64,000 nt of DNA from Corbicula japonica. Taxonomy: Eukaryota > Mollusca > Bivalvia > Venerida > Cyrenidae. The notes under the pieces were generated by a model. That model was not told the origin of the DNA, did not search any database, and saw only the letters and a list, made by a program, of their open reading frames with translations. The stretch spans positions 3,596,001 to 3,660,000 of the forward strand of contig JAZAYU010000001.1 in the NCBI GenBank assembly GCA_038501625.1, in the 5' to 3' direction. Every line of letters begins with the position of its first letter. The stretch's first letter is position 1. Shown here one piece after another: positions 25,801 through 34,900 of the stretch. The position numbers were made by a program, and so were the translations under genes.

Positions 25801-28800
25801 CACTGACCTGAACATTTTAGACATTTATACAACCTAATTATTTTTACAGATATAAAGTTACTCATTGTCAGGTAGTATAAAAATCTCAGAGAGCTAGCAG
25901 TACTGAAACAAGAGCTGTCAGAGGAGACAGCATGCTCGACTATTCGAATCATTTGAAACAAATGCAATTTGAAGATTAAAACAATAATAACTATGGCCAT
26001 ACATTCATGTGCAATCAGGAAAAATATTAACAAGTGAATGGTACGGGAGAAATTATTTTCAAATAACAGAAATAATTCCTAAATGTACCATAAATATTAA
26101 ACTGAATAGGGGAATAACTATGAAATATTTCTGAATTTGTTAGAAAACTTGTTAGTAATTTTTTATTAGATACATTTACTTTTAGTCAAATATCAATCAC
26201 TTCAGTAATGTTACAGAAAAAGAACTGAAATGAAAATATAATGGTAGTTTGAAGTTGATACCTTAAGTATTTGCAAAGTTATCGATGAAGTGCACTTAAG
26301 TGAAAATATAAGTGAAACTAGAAATGTGTCCATAGGACACGGATGCCCCGCTATGCATCATTTTCAGACACTCAAGTGCAATGATGGGAATAATACGCGA
26401 TACACTTCCCTTTCATGGTGAACATTTGTGTCAAGTTTTTTTTGAAATCCCTCCATTTATAATGAAGTTACAGCCTGGACAAGAAAATTCTATTTTTAGT
26501 AACAGTGACCTTGACCTTGGACCTTCAGGCTTGGGTATTGTGCGGACACACTGCCTTTTCATGAACATTTGTGCAAAGTTATTTTGAAATCCCTCCAGTT
26601 ATAACAAAGTAACAGCCAGGACAAGATAATTCTATTTTTATTAACAGTGACCTTGACCTTTGACCTACAGGCATGGGCATGGTACGTGACACACCGCCCT
26701 GTCATGGTGAACATTTGTGTCAAATTATTTTGAAATCCTTCCATTCATAACAAAGTTACAGCCTGGACAAGAAAATTCTATTTTTAGTAACAGTGACCTT
26801 GACCTTGGATCTACAGACATGGGTATTGTGCTGACACACCGCCTTGTCATGGTGAACATTTGTGCCAAGATATTTTGAAATCCCTCCATTCATAACAAAG
26901 TAACAGCCTAGACAAGAAAATTCTATTTTTAGTAACAGTGACCTTGACCATTGACCTACAGGCTTGGGCATGTAAGTGACACACTGTCTTGATATGGTGA
27001 ACAATTATACCAAGTTATTTAAAAACCCAATAAGAAATAACAAAGTTACAGAGCGGACACGATTTTGCAAGAAAATTCTATTTTTAGTAACAGTGACCTT
27101 GACCTTGGACCTACAGGCATGGGTATTGTACGCGACACACCGCCTTGTCATGGTGAACATTTGTGCCAAGATATTTTGAAATCCCTCCATTCATAACGAA
27201 GTTAAGGGCCGACTGTATATTTTGCTTAACACAAAATGTAAGCGAAAAAGGGGCATAATTTGAAAAATATTGGAAGAAGAGTTATGGGTCTTGTTGGTTA
27301 TGATGTAGATTTTGATGGTGAAAATATATTTCAAGTTTCAAGGCAATATCTCAAGTAGTTTTAAAGTTAGGGGCAAAATGCATATTTTGCTTGACACAAA
27401 ATATAAGAAAAAAGGGGCATAACTTGAAATATATTGACAGCAGAGTTATAGGTCTTGTTGGTAATGATGTAGAATTTGATGGTGAATATATATTCCCTCA
27501 AGTAGTTTATAAGTTATGGACCAAAGTGCATATTTTCCTTAACGCAAAATTTAAGTGAAAAAGGGGCATAACTTGAAAAATATTTGTAGCAGAGTTATGG
27601 GTGTTGTTGGTAATGATGTAGAATTTGATGGTGAATATATATTCCAAGTTTCAAGTTGATATCATAAGTAGTTTTCAAGTAATGGACCAAAGTGCATTTT
27701 TTGTTTAACGGACGCCGACGCCGACACCGGGGCGAGTAGGATAGCTCCCCTATTCTTCGAATAGTCGAGCTAAAAAGCAAAGTGTTGGCACTTTACAAAA
27801 CATAAATTTACCTTGCAGTTTTGTGCAGAATTCTAGAAAGAGCAGACTGTTCATCTCTCTTTGGTTGTTGAATAGGTTCTTTTGGTGTTGTGTGGGATTC
27901 CCTGAAAGATTAACCTTTATTCCATTATATATGCTTTTTAATGCATAAGTGACCAGTGTAGATCTAGATCAGCCAGCACATGAGTGTCATCTGATACAGA
28001 TCTGCACTGGTGGCATATCCGAAATTCTCTAATGAATCAAAAAGCAAACAGTGTAGATCCTGATCTGATCGCACAGATGTTCCATCCATCATATCTGGAT
28101 CTAAACTGTTCACCAATGTGATAAGACTTAGAGTATCTTTTGAGTAAAGAGCGAACAAGTTTAATTTTTAATAAATTTATGACATCATTGTAAATTATTA
28201 TGTGCATCAAATGCTCCTTTGAAGTTCAATGACAATATGGCATCTATATTAATAATGCTAGGCCAGCGCAGACTTTATTCTTTCTAGAACTGCACCCTGA
28301 TGTTCATTGACATTTACAAATGTAAAATGTTAAATTATTCTCAATAACTAAAGCAAGTAGGGTTGTAAAAAAAATGTAATATGAACACTTTTTATACAGG
28401 AATGACCTAAGATGATATGTATTTTATGTTCTATTTAAATGCACTTAGCTGATTATGAAAAATTCTAATCGGCAGATTCCTCAACTCAATGTCACTCAAC
28501 ATTGTATACAAGTGAGCTTTTTCTTTTATTTTGGATATTGTTGATCTCCTCTTATGGGTATTATCAGCACTTTGGTGTGTATGTACATGTGCTCTTTGCT
28601 ACCTGGTGGTTTGTAGACAGTTACACCTCAGGTGTTACATCAACTAGAGCTGGAGGTTAAACAACTGAGATTGGAAACCAGTCTCAAACCTCAAGCGTCT
28701 GATTGGCTGAAATGGCGACCAGTCGCCATTTCAGCCAATCACATGCTTGAGATTTGAGACTGGTGTCCATGCTCAGCTTTATAACCTTCAGCCCAGGGTC

Positions 28801-31668
28801 CCGATGATCTGAAGTCTGATGATCTAACCTTACCTTTCTTCAGCTTGGCTGGTCATTCAGAACTTAAAATTTTTTTAATTATGAAAATTTTAAGAAGTAA
28901 AACATACCCAAACTGATGATGGGGTGTCTGTCCATTGGCTGGATTGATCAAAGGATCAGTCTCTCTTGGTCCATCTCCCTTCAAAATGAAAAAAAGTTCT
29001 TATCTACAAAAATGACAGATTCGGACATAATGTTTCCAATCAAAAAATGTTTGCAATCAATGTTTTTGAACATTCATAGCTTGGCACAGCCAAGTTTTGA
29101 TAGATGATCTGCTTTATATCCTGAGAAAGATACAATGAGTAATAGAGAACATAAAATATTAGCAATTATAGACCTTTTCGGGACGTGATCGGTTGCCCTG
29201 CATTTGTTCCTGAAGCCAAACCGTAAAAAATAATGCGCATGCGCAAACAATGTAGGGCAAAAAAATTGATAACAAACAGCCAAAACAAAGGAATATTGAT
29301 CTTTCAGTTTTAAGAACTTAATACTAAATTGAGATCAATAAATTTGTTGTATAGTTTCTGTTTTCAAAACAACTCGGATTTGGTATCAGATTCAAATTAT
29401 TAATTTGTTACAAGAATCATGATATCCATTTATTTTATAATGAGTATTAATCGTAGGTTGACGTCATGTCATCATTTTTATATTAAGCGCTCCTTCTCTA
29501 CAAAAGTTAAAGTTTGAATAAATAACAAACTGACTCATTTTTGTATAATTTGTAATTGAAATGCTGGTGACATCTTATTAGAATAAAAATATAAATTAGG
29601 TTGTTACACATGAATATGTGTACACAAAATTAATAACACAATAAATTTGTCAAGTAATATATTTTTAATGATAAAAACAATCCTTGCACAAAAGCTTTTT
29701 CACAAAAGCTTTTTAACTGTGAAGTGTGATGACCTGCAATTAAACCTGAAGCAAAACTGCAGATGATAAACGTGAGATGATGTAGCATTATTGTGGCAAA
29801 ACTTTGTGTTTGAAAGTTATGATTGCTATGAATGGGGGCCTACCGATATACAGAGTTATCTCAATATTCTGTCCTTAGTTACCTCCCTTTGCAACGTGCA
29901 CCTGTTACTGGGTAGTTCCGGTCTGAGATTGACAATTAAAACAGACATGCAGTAGTCATCCTTGGTCCTTTCAAATATGTTTTAATAAGGTCTGGTCGGT
30001 CAGAGATCAGCATTATGCATAAAAACGTTTGATCATTACATACCCAATGGAAAAATATATAGTTTTTATAGAGCAGTGCATAATATTTCTTTTCTAACAG
30101 TTTTATTACGTTGGATAGGTTTGTGTTTAACATCGTTATGTTCGACCCCTTCAGCAACTAATAATGAGAAAAAAAAATTCGTTACATTAACGCTCAGAAC
30201 ATATTTTACAGTTAGGTATATATTTTTATGCTCAAAATTGCAGATTTGAGAAAAATAAAAGTTGAAAAAAAAACTTAGATAAATGTAGTAAAATTTATAC
30301 ACATGATATAAGTTAAATTTTGACGCTCGCAAATAAAACGCCCGTTCCCTTTTATGCATGTTCTTTCATGCCCAATGAAACATTTTTGAAGAAATTTAAC
30401 AGTTTTTTTTTTAATAAGTGAACCTTTTTCTACAATTTACAAATTGAATGCACCCCATTGGGTTTACAGAGTTTTGCCATGTTGTATTGACGTATTTTTC
30501 AATATACTGCTCTTTTTTTCACAAAGTTCTTTCTTACTCTTATACCATTTAAAACATATTCAAACAAGGTTTCGTAAGGTTTTCACGCTTTTTCTCTTTA
30601 TCTTTTATTTTTATATTTGAGTTTTAATATTTAGTTTAACAATTCATTTTAATTAATTAAATAAATATATTTTTGTGTAAAACTTTTCAGAGGGCTATTT
30701 TAATTTGTTCAGTTCGGAGAACTTTTAGTTGCCAAAATCAAATAAACAATTCTCGAGTGTCAAACAACTATGTGACAATTAATTAGAATATTTAATCCCT
30801 ATTCACTTTCTTAAAACAACAAGCAACTTTTTCAAGCTCTTATAAATCTACAACTTAACTTCAAAAGACCGTTATCACCCCTCCGGCTGGTAAGACCCTG
30901 TCTTGCTTATTAGATTACGTAACATGGTCATTAAACACCAGGCCCTTTTCTTAAATAGCATTGTTTGCATGACTTATTGGTGATTGGCTGAAAACATAAA
31001 AAGCTCTAATTTCCATGCCTGCAAATAAATAAAATTTAAACGGATAATGTTACGTAAATAGGTTAAGTTGCATTTAGTCATTACTTATAATCAATTTACA
31101 AAGATGATGGTTACTACTGATATAAGTCTGTCTCCCATTTTTGCTTAGTGACTATGTCGATAGTGAATTTTAACTTTAAAATGCACTTTGAGAAATTGTT
31201 ATCTTCACTTCTAACGATACGCTCATTACAGCTTCTAAACCGGAACTACCCAATCAGCAAGGGAAGCTACTCTCAATGGGAGGTAACTGTGTATATTGGT
31301 AGGCCCCCACAGTTTTATCATTGTTGACAAATTTTTATTACAAAGATTGAAAATATGTAAATGACACAAACATATTCTATATTATTATATAATCTGGGTG
31401 TATAAATCTTGAATTGAAATAATGTAACAAGGCCACATTTTTATGATATTTATTTGCATGCCTCTTCAATTGATCAAATCTGTTGATGTGCTTCTACAAA
31501 TTATAAAATGTATCATTTTATCCGAAATTTACGATATCCGGATACACAGACAGTTTGCACGGAAATTTCCTAATTATTTCATAATTAAGCTTAACAGCTG
31601 ATAAATTATAAAAAAATTACATCATAGCCTTTGTCGGAATTTCCCAAACAACTTTCGCAGCATCCCAT
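19851..31668 (-). CDS. LAMTOR1: LAMTOR1 (p18), lysosomal Ragulator subunit, 6 coding exons
   Basis: On the minus strand the exons are 31668-31621, 28978-28908, 27901-27812, 24608-24531, 21965-21836 and 19943-19851. All have GT/AG borders and phases 0,2,2,2,0, giving 169 residues (human about 161). The product starts MGCCESC: Gly2 is the expected myristoylation site and Cys3/Cys4 the palmitoylation sites that hold p18 on late endosomes and lysosomes. Family signatures follow: TDPLINP, DEQSALSRILHKTAS, a QHEFHDKARQYS segment, QIVLASQPISLADIEL, and the C-terminal KEDLVVPFNVP. In animals LAMTOR1 scaffolds LAMTOR2-5 and docks Rag GTPases for amino-acid activation of mTORC1. The ATG has G at -3 and at +4. 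Exon 1 is only 48 coding bases and was found by its lipidation motif and phase. All introns are filled with repeats. Confidence 0.95.
20151..21576. mobile_element. TTGTGTCGCCCT-ended element in LAMTOR1 intron 5
   Basis: The left end TTGTGTCGCCCTCT (20151) is inverted at the right end AGGGCGACACAA (21565-21576). Both inner flanks hold the same unit (CATAAGCAATATAATTTG, AAATATTAAGAAATG.CAAAGTTATAG) at 20220-20330 and 21420-21510. About 1 kb of unrelated sequence between them probably represents a separate insertion. GACGGACGGACGGACATAGC precedes the right end. Confidence 0.7.
21760..21800. repeat. Fragment of the CCAAT foldback repeat
   Basis: GAGACTGGTCTCCAATCTCAG followed by TTTTAAGGTCT closely matches positions 28-62 of the window. 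It lies 36 bp past the donor of LAMTOR1 exon 5. Confidence 0.65.
22026..22263. mobile_element. TTAA palindromic element, copy 9
   Basis: The left end is TAACCCTTTGCTTCAT and the right end GGAAAGGGTTAA. Four modules are visible, for example GTTGATCCAGATCAGACAGC. It lies in LAMTOR1 intron 4. Confidence 0.75.
22480..24460 (+). repeat. Dispersed GGGCAG repeat, interrupted by a hAT-like element
   Basis: Features shared with other copies are CAAATATGAAAATATTGCAG, TTCATGGGCAGT, GCATATTACTACCCACG, GCCTAGCCC, GGGATCTGAGAA, AAACCATCCATCT and GATTGAATGTA. Related copies are at 52630-53420, 55370-55470, 57125-57170 and, inverted, 57760-58210. The 22993-24185 element splits this copy. I see no coding capacity. 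Confidence 0.75.
22993..24185. mobile_element. Non-autonomous hAT-like transposon with GTACT subterminal repeats
   Basis: The exact 8-bp duplication GAAACCAT flanks the element (22985-22992 and 24186-24193). The ends are inverted: CAGGGTTTCGCTGAGTACT on the left against CAGGGTCTCACTACTCGTAC read from the right. CAGGG ends and an 8-bp duplication are the hAT pattern. The outer 130-180 bp on each side are packed with AGTACT and GTACTCGAGTA words, probable transposase-binding repeats. The middle is AT-rich and non-coding. Confidence 0.9.
24652..24905. mobile_element. TTAA palindromic element, copy 10
   Basis: It runs from TCAACCCTTTCCTCCATAT to CTATGGAAGAAAGGGTTAA. It lies in LAMTOR1 intron 3, close to exon 4, with four modules. 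Confidence 0.8.
25420..25555. repeat. CCAAT foldback repeat, near-perfect palindrome
   Basis: AAGGTTATAAAACTGAGCAT through GATTGGCTGAAATGGCGACC is followed at once by its inverse, ending ATGCTAAGTTTTATAACCTT. The arms are about 66 bp and nearly identical, with almost no spacer. Each arm holds GATTGG/CCAATC, a CCAAT box. Other copies are at 28653-28789, 39088-39182, 51511-51604 and 63917-63998. Confidence 0.95.
26380..27205. repeat. Tandem array, about 145-bp unit, about 5.5 copies
   Basis: Each unit holds AAGAAAATTCTATTTTTAGT, AACAGTGACCTTGACCTTGG, CACACCGCC.TGTCATGG, GAACATTTGTG and GAAATCCCTCCATTCATAAC. The ATTCTATTTTTA landmark recurs at about 26489, 26630, 26776, 26920 and 27076. Units differ by 5-15%. 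Confidence 0.9.
27240..27720. repeat. Tandem array, about 155-bp unit, about 3 copies
   Basis: Units share AAAAAGGGGCATAACTTGAA, GCAGAGTTAT.GGTCTTGTTG, AATGATGTAGAATTTGATGG and GTGCATATTTTGCTTAACAC. This array is distinct from the 145-bp one and adjoins it. Confidence 0.85.
27910..28153. mobile_element. TTAA palindromic element, copy 11, abutting a LAMTOR1 splice acceptor
   Basis: It starts TTAACCTTTATTCCATTATA seven bases beyond the acceptor of LAMTOR1 exon 3 (27901) and ends near TTTTGAGTAAAGAGCG. Four modules are visible. Confidence 0.75.
28653..28789. repeat. CCAAT foldback repeat, second full copy
   Basis: GATTGGCTGAAATGGCGACC, a short AG turn, then TCGCCATTTCAGCCAATC. The arms extend outward to GGTTAAACAACTGAG and CTCAGCTTTATAACC. 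It lies in LAMTOR1 intron 2. Confidence 0.9.
29833..31312. mobile_element. 1.48-kb element with TGGGGGCCTACC inverted ends, LAMTOR1 intron 1
   Basis: The left end TGGGGGCCTACCGATATACA is inverted on the right as TGTATATTGGTAGGCCCCCA. The similarity continues inward for about 80-100 bp (GTTACCTCCC and GGGTAGTTCCGGT on the left, ACCGGAACTACCC and GGGAGGTAAC on the right). The interior is AT-rich without coding signal. I found no target duplication, so the superfamily is undetermined. Confidence 0.8.
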
Positions 31669-31906
31669 ATCGTGAGAATGGTCTTCAATTCATAATTTGA
31701 AAGGCTGTTGACATTTTGGCTGCTCACATGACCGGTTTAGATATGAAGTGAATAACATTTATTCAAATTTATTATAAAGAAATTAATTTTAATAAGTTTA
31801 CATCTTTAAAGATAATTTGAAAATTAAAATTCATATTTCGATAATATAAAACAGGAAATATTATTATTGAAAACCGAAAATAAAATATTTACTGCAGACA
31901 AACAAC
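31669..31906. promoter_or_regulatory. Probable bidirectional promoter, LAMTOR1 / NARS2
   Basis: Only 238 bp separate the LAMTOR1 ATG (minus strand) from the NARS2 ATG (plus strand), so both transcripts must start here or overlap. It is AT-rich with no CpG cluster and no clear TATA box. TCACATGA at 31724-31731 is the core recognised by MiT/TFE-type bHLH-Zip factors; it lies 56 bp from the LAMTOR1 ATG and could fall in the 5' UTR. Confidence 0.7.
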
Positions 31907-34900
31907 ATGTCAGCGCCCATTCGCAAAATGCAAACAAAATTAACCACACACAAATTTCTAAGAAAGCTGCTTACCTACAGATGTTATTCCACCGTCAGAC
32001 GTTCAATATGCGAATTGTTCTCCGCATGTTCTGAAATTAAAAACGTGCCAGTTTCTACAGAGGTATTTGTTGTGGTATAGAACCTAGTTGACTCCAAGCG
32101 TGAGACATTTCGACCCCAATGATGGCAGATTTCCCGAAAAAAATGTCCTTAACTGACATTTTGTTCCCATTTTTACCTGTCTTAAACAGCCACATGTGTT
32201 AAGCAGCCGCTTTTTTGTAACTATTCGATGGCTGCTTTAAAATTTTAAATACAGATTTGATTGTTGTTGTTGTTTTTTTTTAAAGAAGTAAATTTGCATT
32301 GTTGTACATTTGGGTGTATGATTCAAGATCGTGCGTGTGGCGCAAGTATACAGTTTGTCAACCAGTTCTGGTTAACTTTTTATTTCATATCCCAAGAAAG
32401 ACATATTAAAGAAAAATGAGTGAAAACTGTAATTAAGTCACAATGAATAGCATTTGAACTAAACATTGACGAACTTTAATCTTTATTATTTAATTCTGTT
32501 CAAGCACTGCATTAACAAAGACTATAGCAGACGCTAATGCGTAAAAATTTGGCAACGCGTAGCAGTTAATCGATACATCCATCGTAAAAACTAAACTTAA
32601 ATGGCCTCGGAACGAAAAAATGGAAATCTGCAATACTGTGTTTTGTCATAATCTTGCCATCACAAGCTAAATCGTGTGAATAAATATTTGAATTTTGTTT
32701 TTGTGATGGTTTCTATAAGGCAAGCCTTTCAACCAATTAGAGATCAGTTAATTTGAATCAGCAGGTATTGTAGATTCCAGAGTTGAAATTCTTTTCAAAG
32801 GATAAAACGGGAATGATAACTGATGAGAAGAGAAACTTTAAGCTAGAGGAAGTGGCTGGTTAGCCTATTTGTCATGTTCCAAGGTCCATCGCAGTCTTCG
32901 TCTGAACCTAGACACAGATGGTATTGTTCTTAGAAGTTACTGGATCACCAGTATCTAGCAACACACCATGGCACGTCATTATAAGGGTGGTGTTGTGCTT
33001 CCATGTGATTATATCATATCTATCCAAGTAAAAGATGACTTTAAGGTTGTATCGGATGCACTAAGTGCAATACCTGTAGCCTATGTCTTGGAACTTGTGA
33101 TGTCATGAGTGCTTTACTGTTTTAGATAATACTTTAATTAAAACAACCAACTTTATTGCACGATTGTGTTATTTTATTTCTTTCACATTATTTTCAGAAT
33201 TATTTTGAACTCTTAAGACAGAAAACATGTGAAAATGTATTCGGTCTGTCAAAACCATTACACAACTGTCTAATCTGATAGCCAAAAACACTTTGAGAGA
33301 TGTGTTCAGATTTTTATTCGGAACTGATTGAATTAACTGGAACTGGTTTAAATGTGTCTGTCAGTTACTTCTTTATTTGTGAAAGTAAACACATGTGGAA
33401 ACTAAAATAAATGCATCATATTTTTGGTAAGACATCTTGCTTACTATGAAACAAAAGACAAACTTCAGATTATTGCTTTTAATATATTTTTTCACAACGG
33501 ACAAAAAGATTAACCTGAACTGGTTGACAAACTGTATACATGCAGGTAAAAATATATTGGGTTTTTCTTTTTGGTGAATCTGATAACCTCGCATTTGCTG
33601 GCATTGAAGGCCATCATCCAGTCCTTTTCCCACTGCTGTAGCTTATTAAGATCTTCCTCTAGGGCTCTCGGATCTGCTGGAGAGCGCATCTTTCTGTGTA
33701 GCAGGCTGTCATCTACAACCAGGCGGGAAGCCGAGATAACATGTTCAGGGAAGTCATTTATGTATGCCGGGAAGAGCAGGGGGCCCTAGTACTGATCCCT
33801 GAGGGACGCCAGAGGTGACTGGGGATGACTCTGACATGCATCCTTCTACGAGGACCTGTTGGATTCTATGGCTAAGGAAGCTTCTTATCCAGCTCAGTAC
33901 AATGCCCTGGACTCCATTGTGGTGAAGCTTTGCAGCCAGACGTTCATGTGGGACAACATCGAATGCCTTACTGATGTCCAGCAGTATGGCATCTATCTGT
34001 TCACCGTCATCAAGCGCCTGAGCAAGGTCTTGAAGTGTAAGGATGAGCTGGCTTTCTGTAGACCTTCGTTTCTGAATCCATGCTGGGCATCACTCAGTTT
34101 CGCTGTGTTACTCAGTCCAATAACATAAGAAATCATGTCTGACCTATCCAAATTTTACTGACCAGGTCCGGCGACTTTCAGGAAGTCTGTGATGGGCCAA
34201 TCTACAATTTGACCCCAGGATGTTACTTTTCCAAAATACTTAAATCTTTCCTGCTCTTCAAAGAAGTGCCTTATCTAATATGAATATTAAGGGTTTTTTT
34301 ATGTATTGTTTACATGACTATCAAACTAAATTTTATTCATAAGCTGTAGAACCTTTTTATTTTTATCACTACACTGCAACTCCATTATATCGCAATCCGT
34401 TATATTGCATTATGCAATATATAGCGCTTGGTTCATGGATCCCAATTTTGAATACATGAACTTGTACAATGTATAAATTTGTTGATTCTTCGTGGGTGGT
34501 AAAAAAAGACCATAATTATGATCAACGCAATGTCAACAACAATTTCACGAATCACTGTTTTCGTGTAGCATTACTATTGTGTAAAAATCGGCCAAGGTTT
34601 ATGATGTTGTTTATCCTTCAGTCATTTATGAGGGAATATATGTTCACCAACAAGAATAATTTTACATCAGCCTTATAGAAGTAAATGAAAGACTTTTACA
34701 TTTGTGATGCTTGTGTGACATGAAAACCTTCTGAGATGAAAATGAGGTGCAAGAAACAACAATCTGATTAAGTACTCTTTGAATTTTGTTCATGAAACAA
34801 ACCACTAATGAATGACAATTAAATGCAAGCTGCAAACTATAAAAGACATTGAGCAAAATAATGTCAAAAAAGTTTGTTGTTTCAAATTTTGACTGAGCTG

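Larger units (their letters stand above)
25910..27776. mobile_element. Composite array element with GCTCGACTATTCGAA near both ends
   Basis: It opens with AGAGCTGTCAGAGGAGACAG and GCTCGACTATTCGAA. It closes with the inverse, TTCGAATAGTCGAGCTAAAA, preceded by the GC-rich GACGCCGACGCCGACACCGG. Between lie two tandem arrays (26380-27205 and 27240-27720). It fills most of LAMTOR1 intron 3. A solo tail of the family lies at 58390-58480, inverted. Confidence 0.75.

Noticed and set aside
28979..29040. A LAMTOR1 start reading MSESVIF just upstream of exon 2
   Set aside because: It would need a 29-base intron. The exon at 31668-31621 with MGCC matches the family start and the phase.
29936..30157. Minus-strand frame ending in phase 0 at a GTATGT donor (candidate LAMTOR1 exon 1)
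   Set aside because: The composition is AT-driven, it lacks the lipidation motif, and it lies inside the TGGGGGCC element.
32090..32190. ATGATGGCAGATTTCCCG frame as a NARS2 start
   Set aside because: It has no matching donor or phase. The exon at 31907-32074 joins correctly to [10 protein letters not shown] and carries a basic import peptide.
33571..34128. Two plus-strand open frames of 72 and 89 codons
   Set aside because: They are antisense shadows of the reverse-transcriptase fragment, which has the recognisable motifs on the minus strand.
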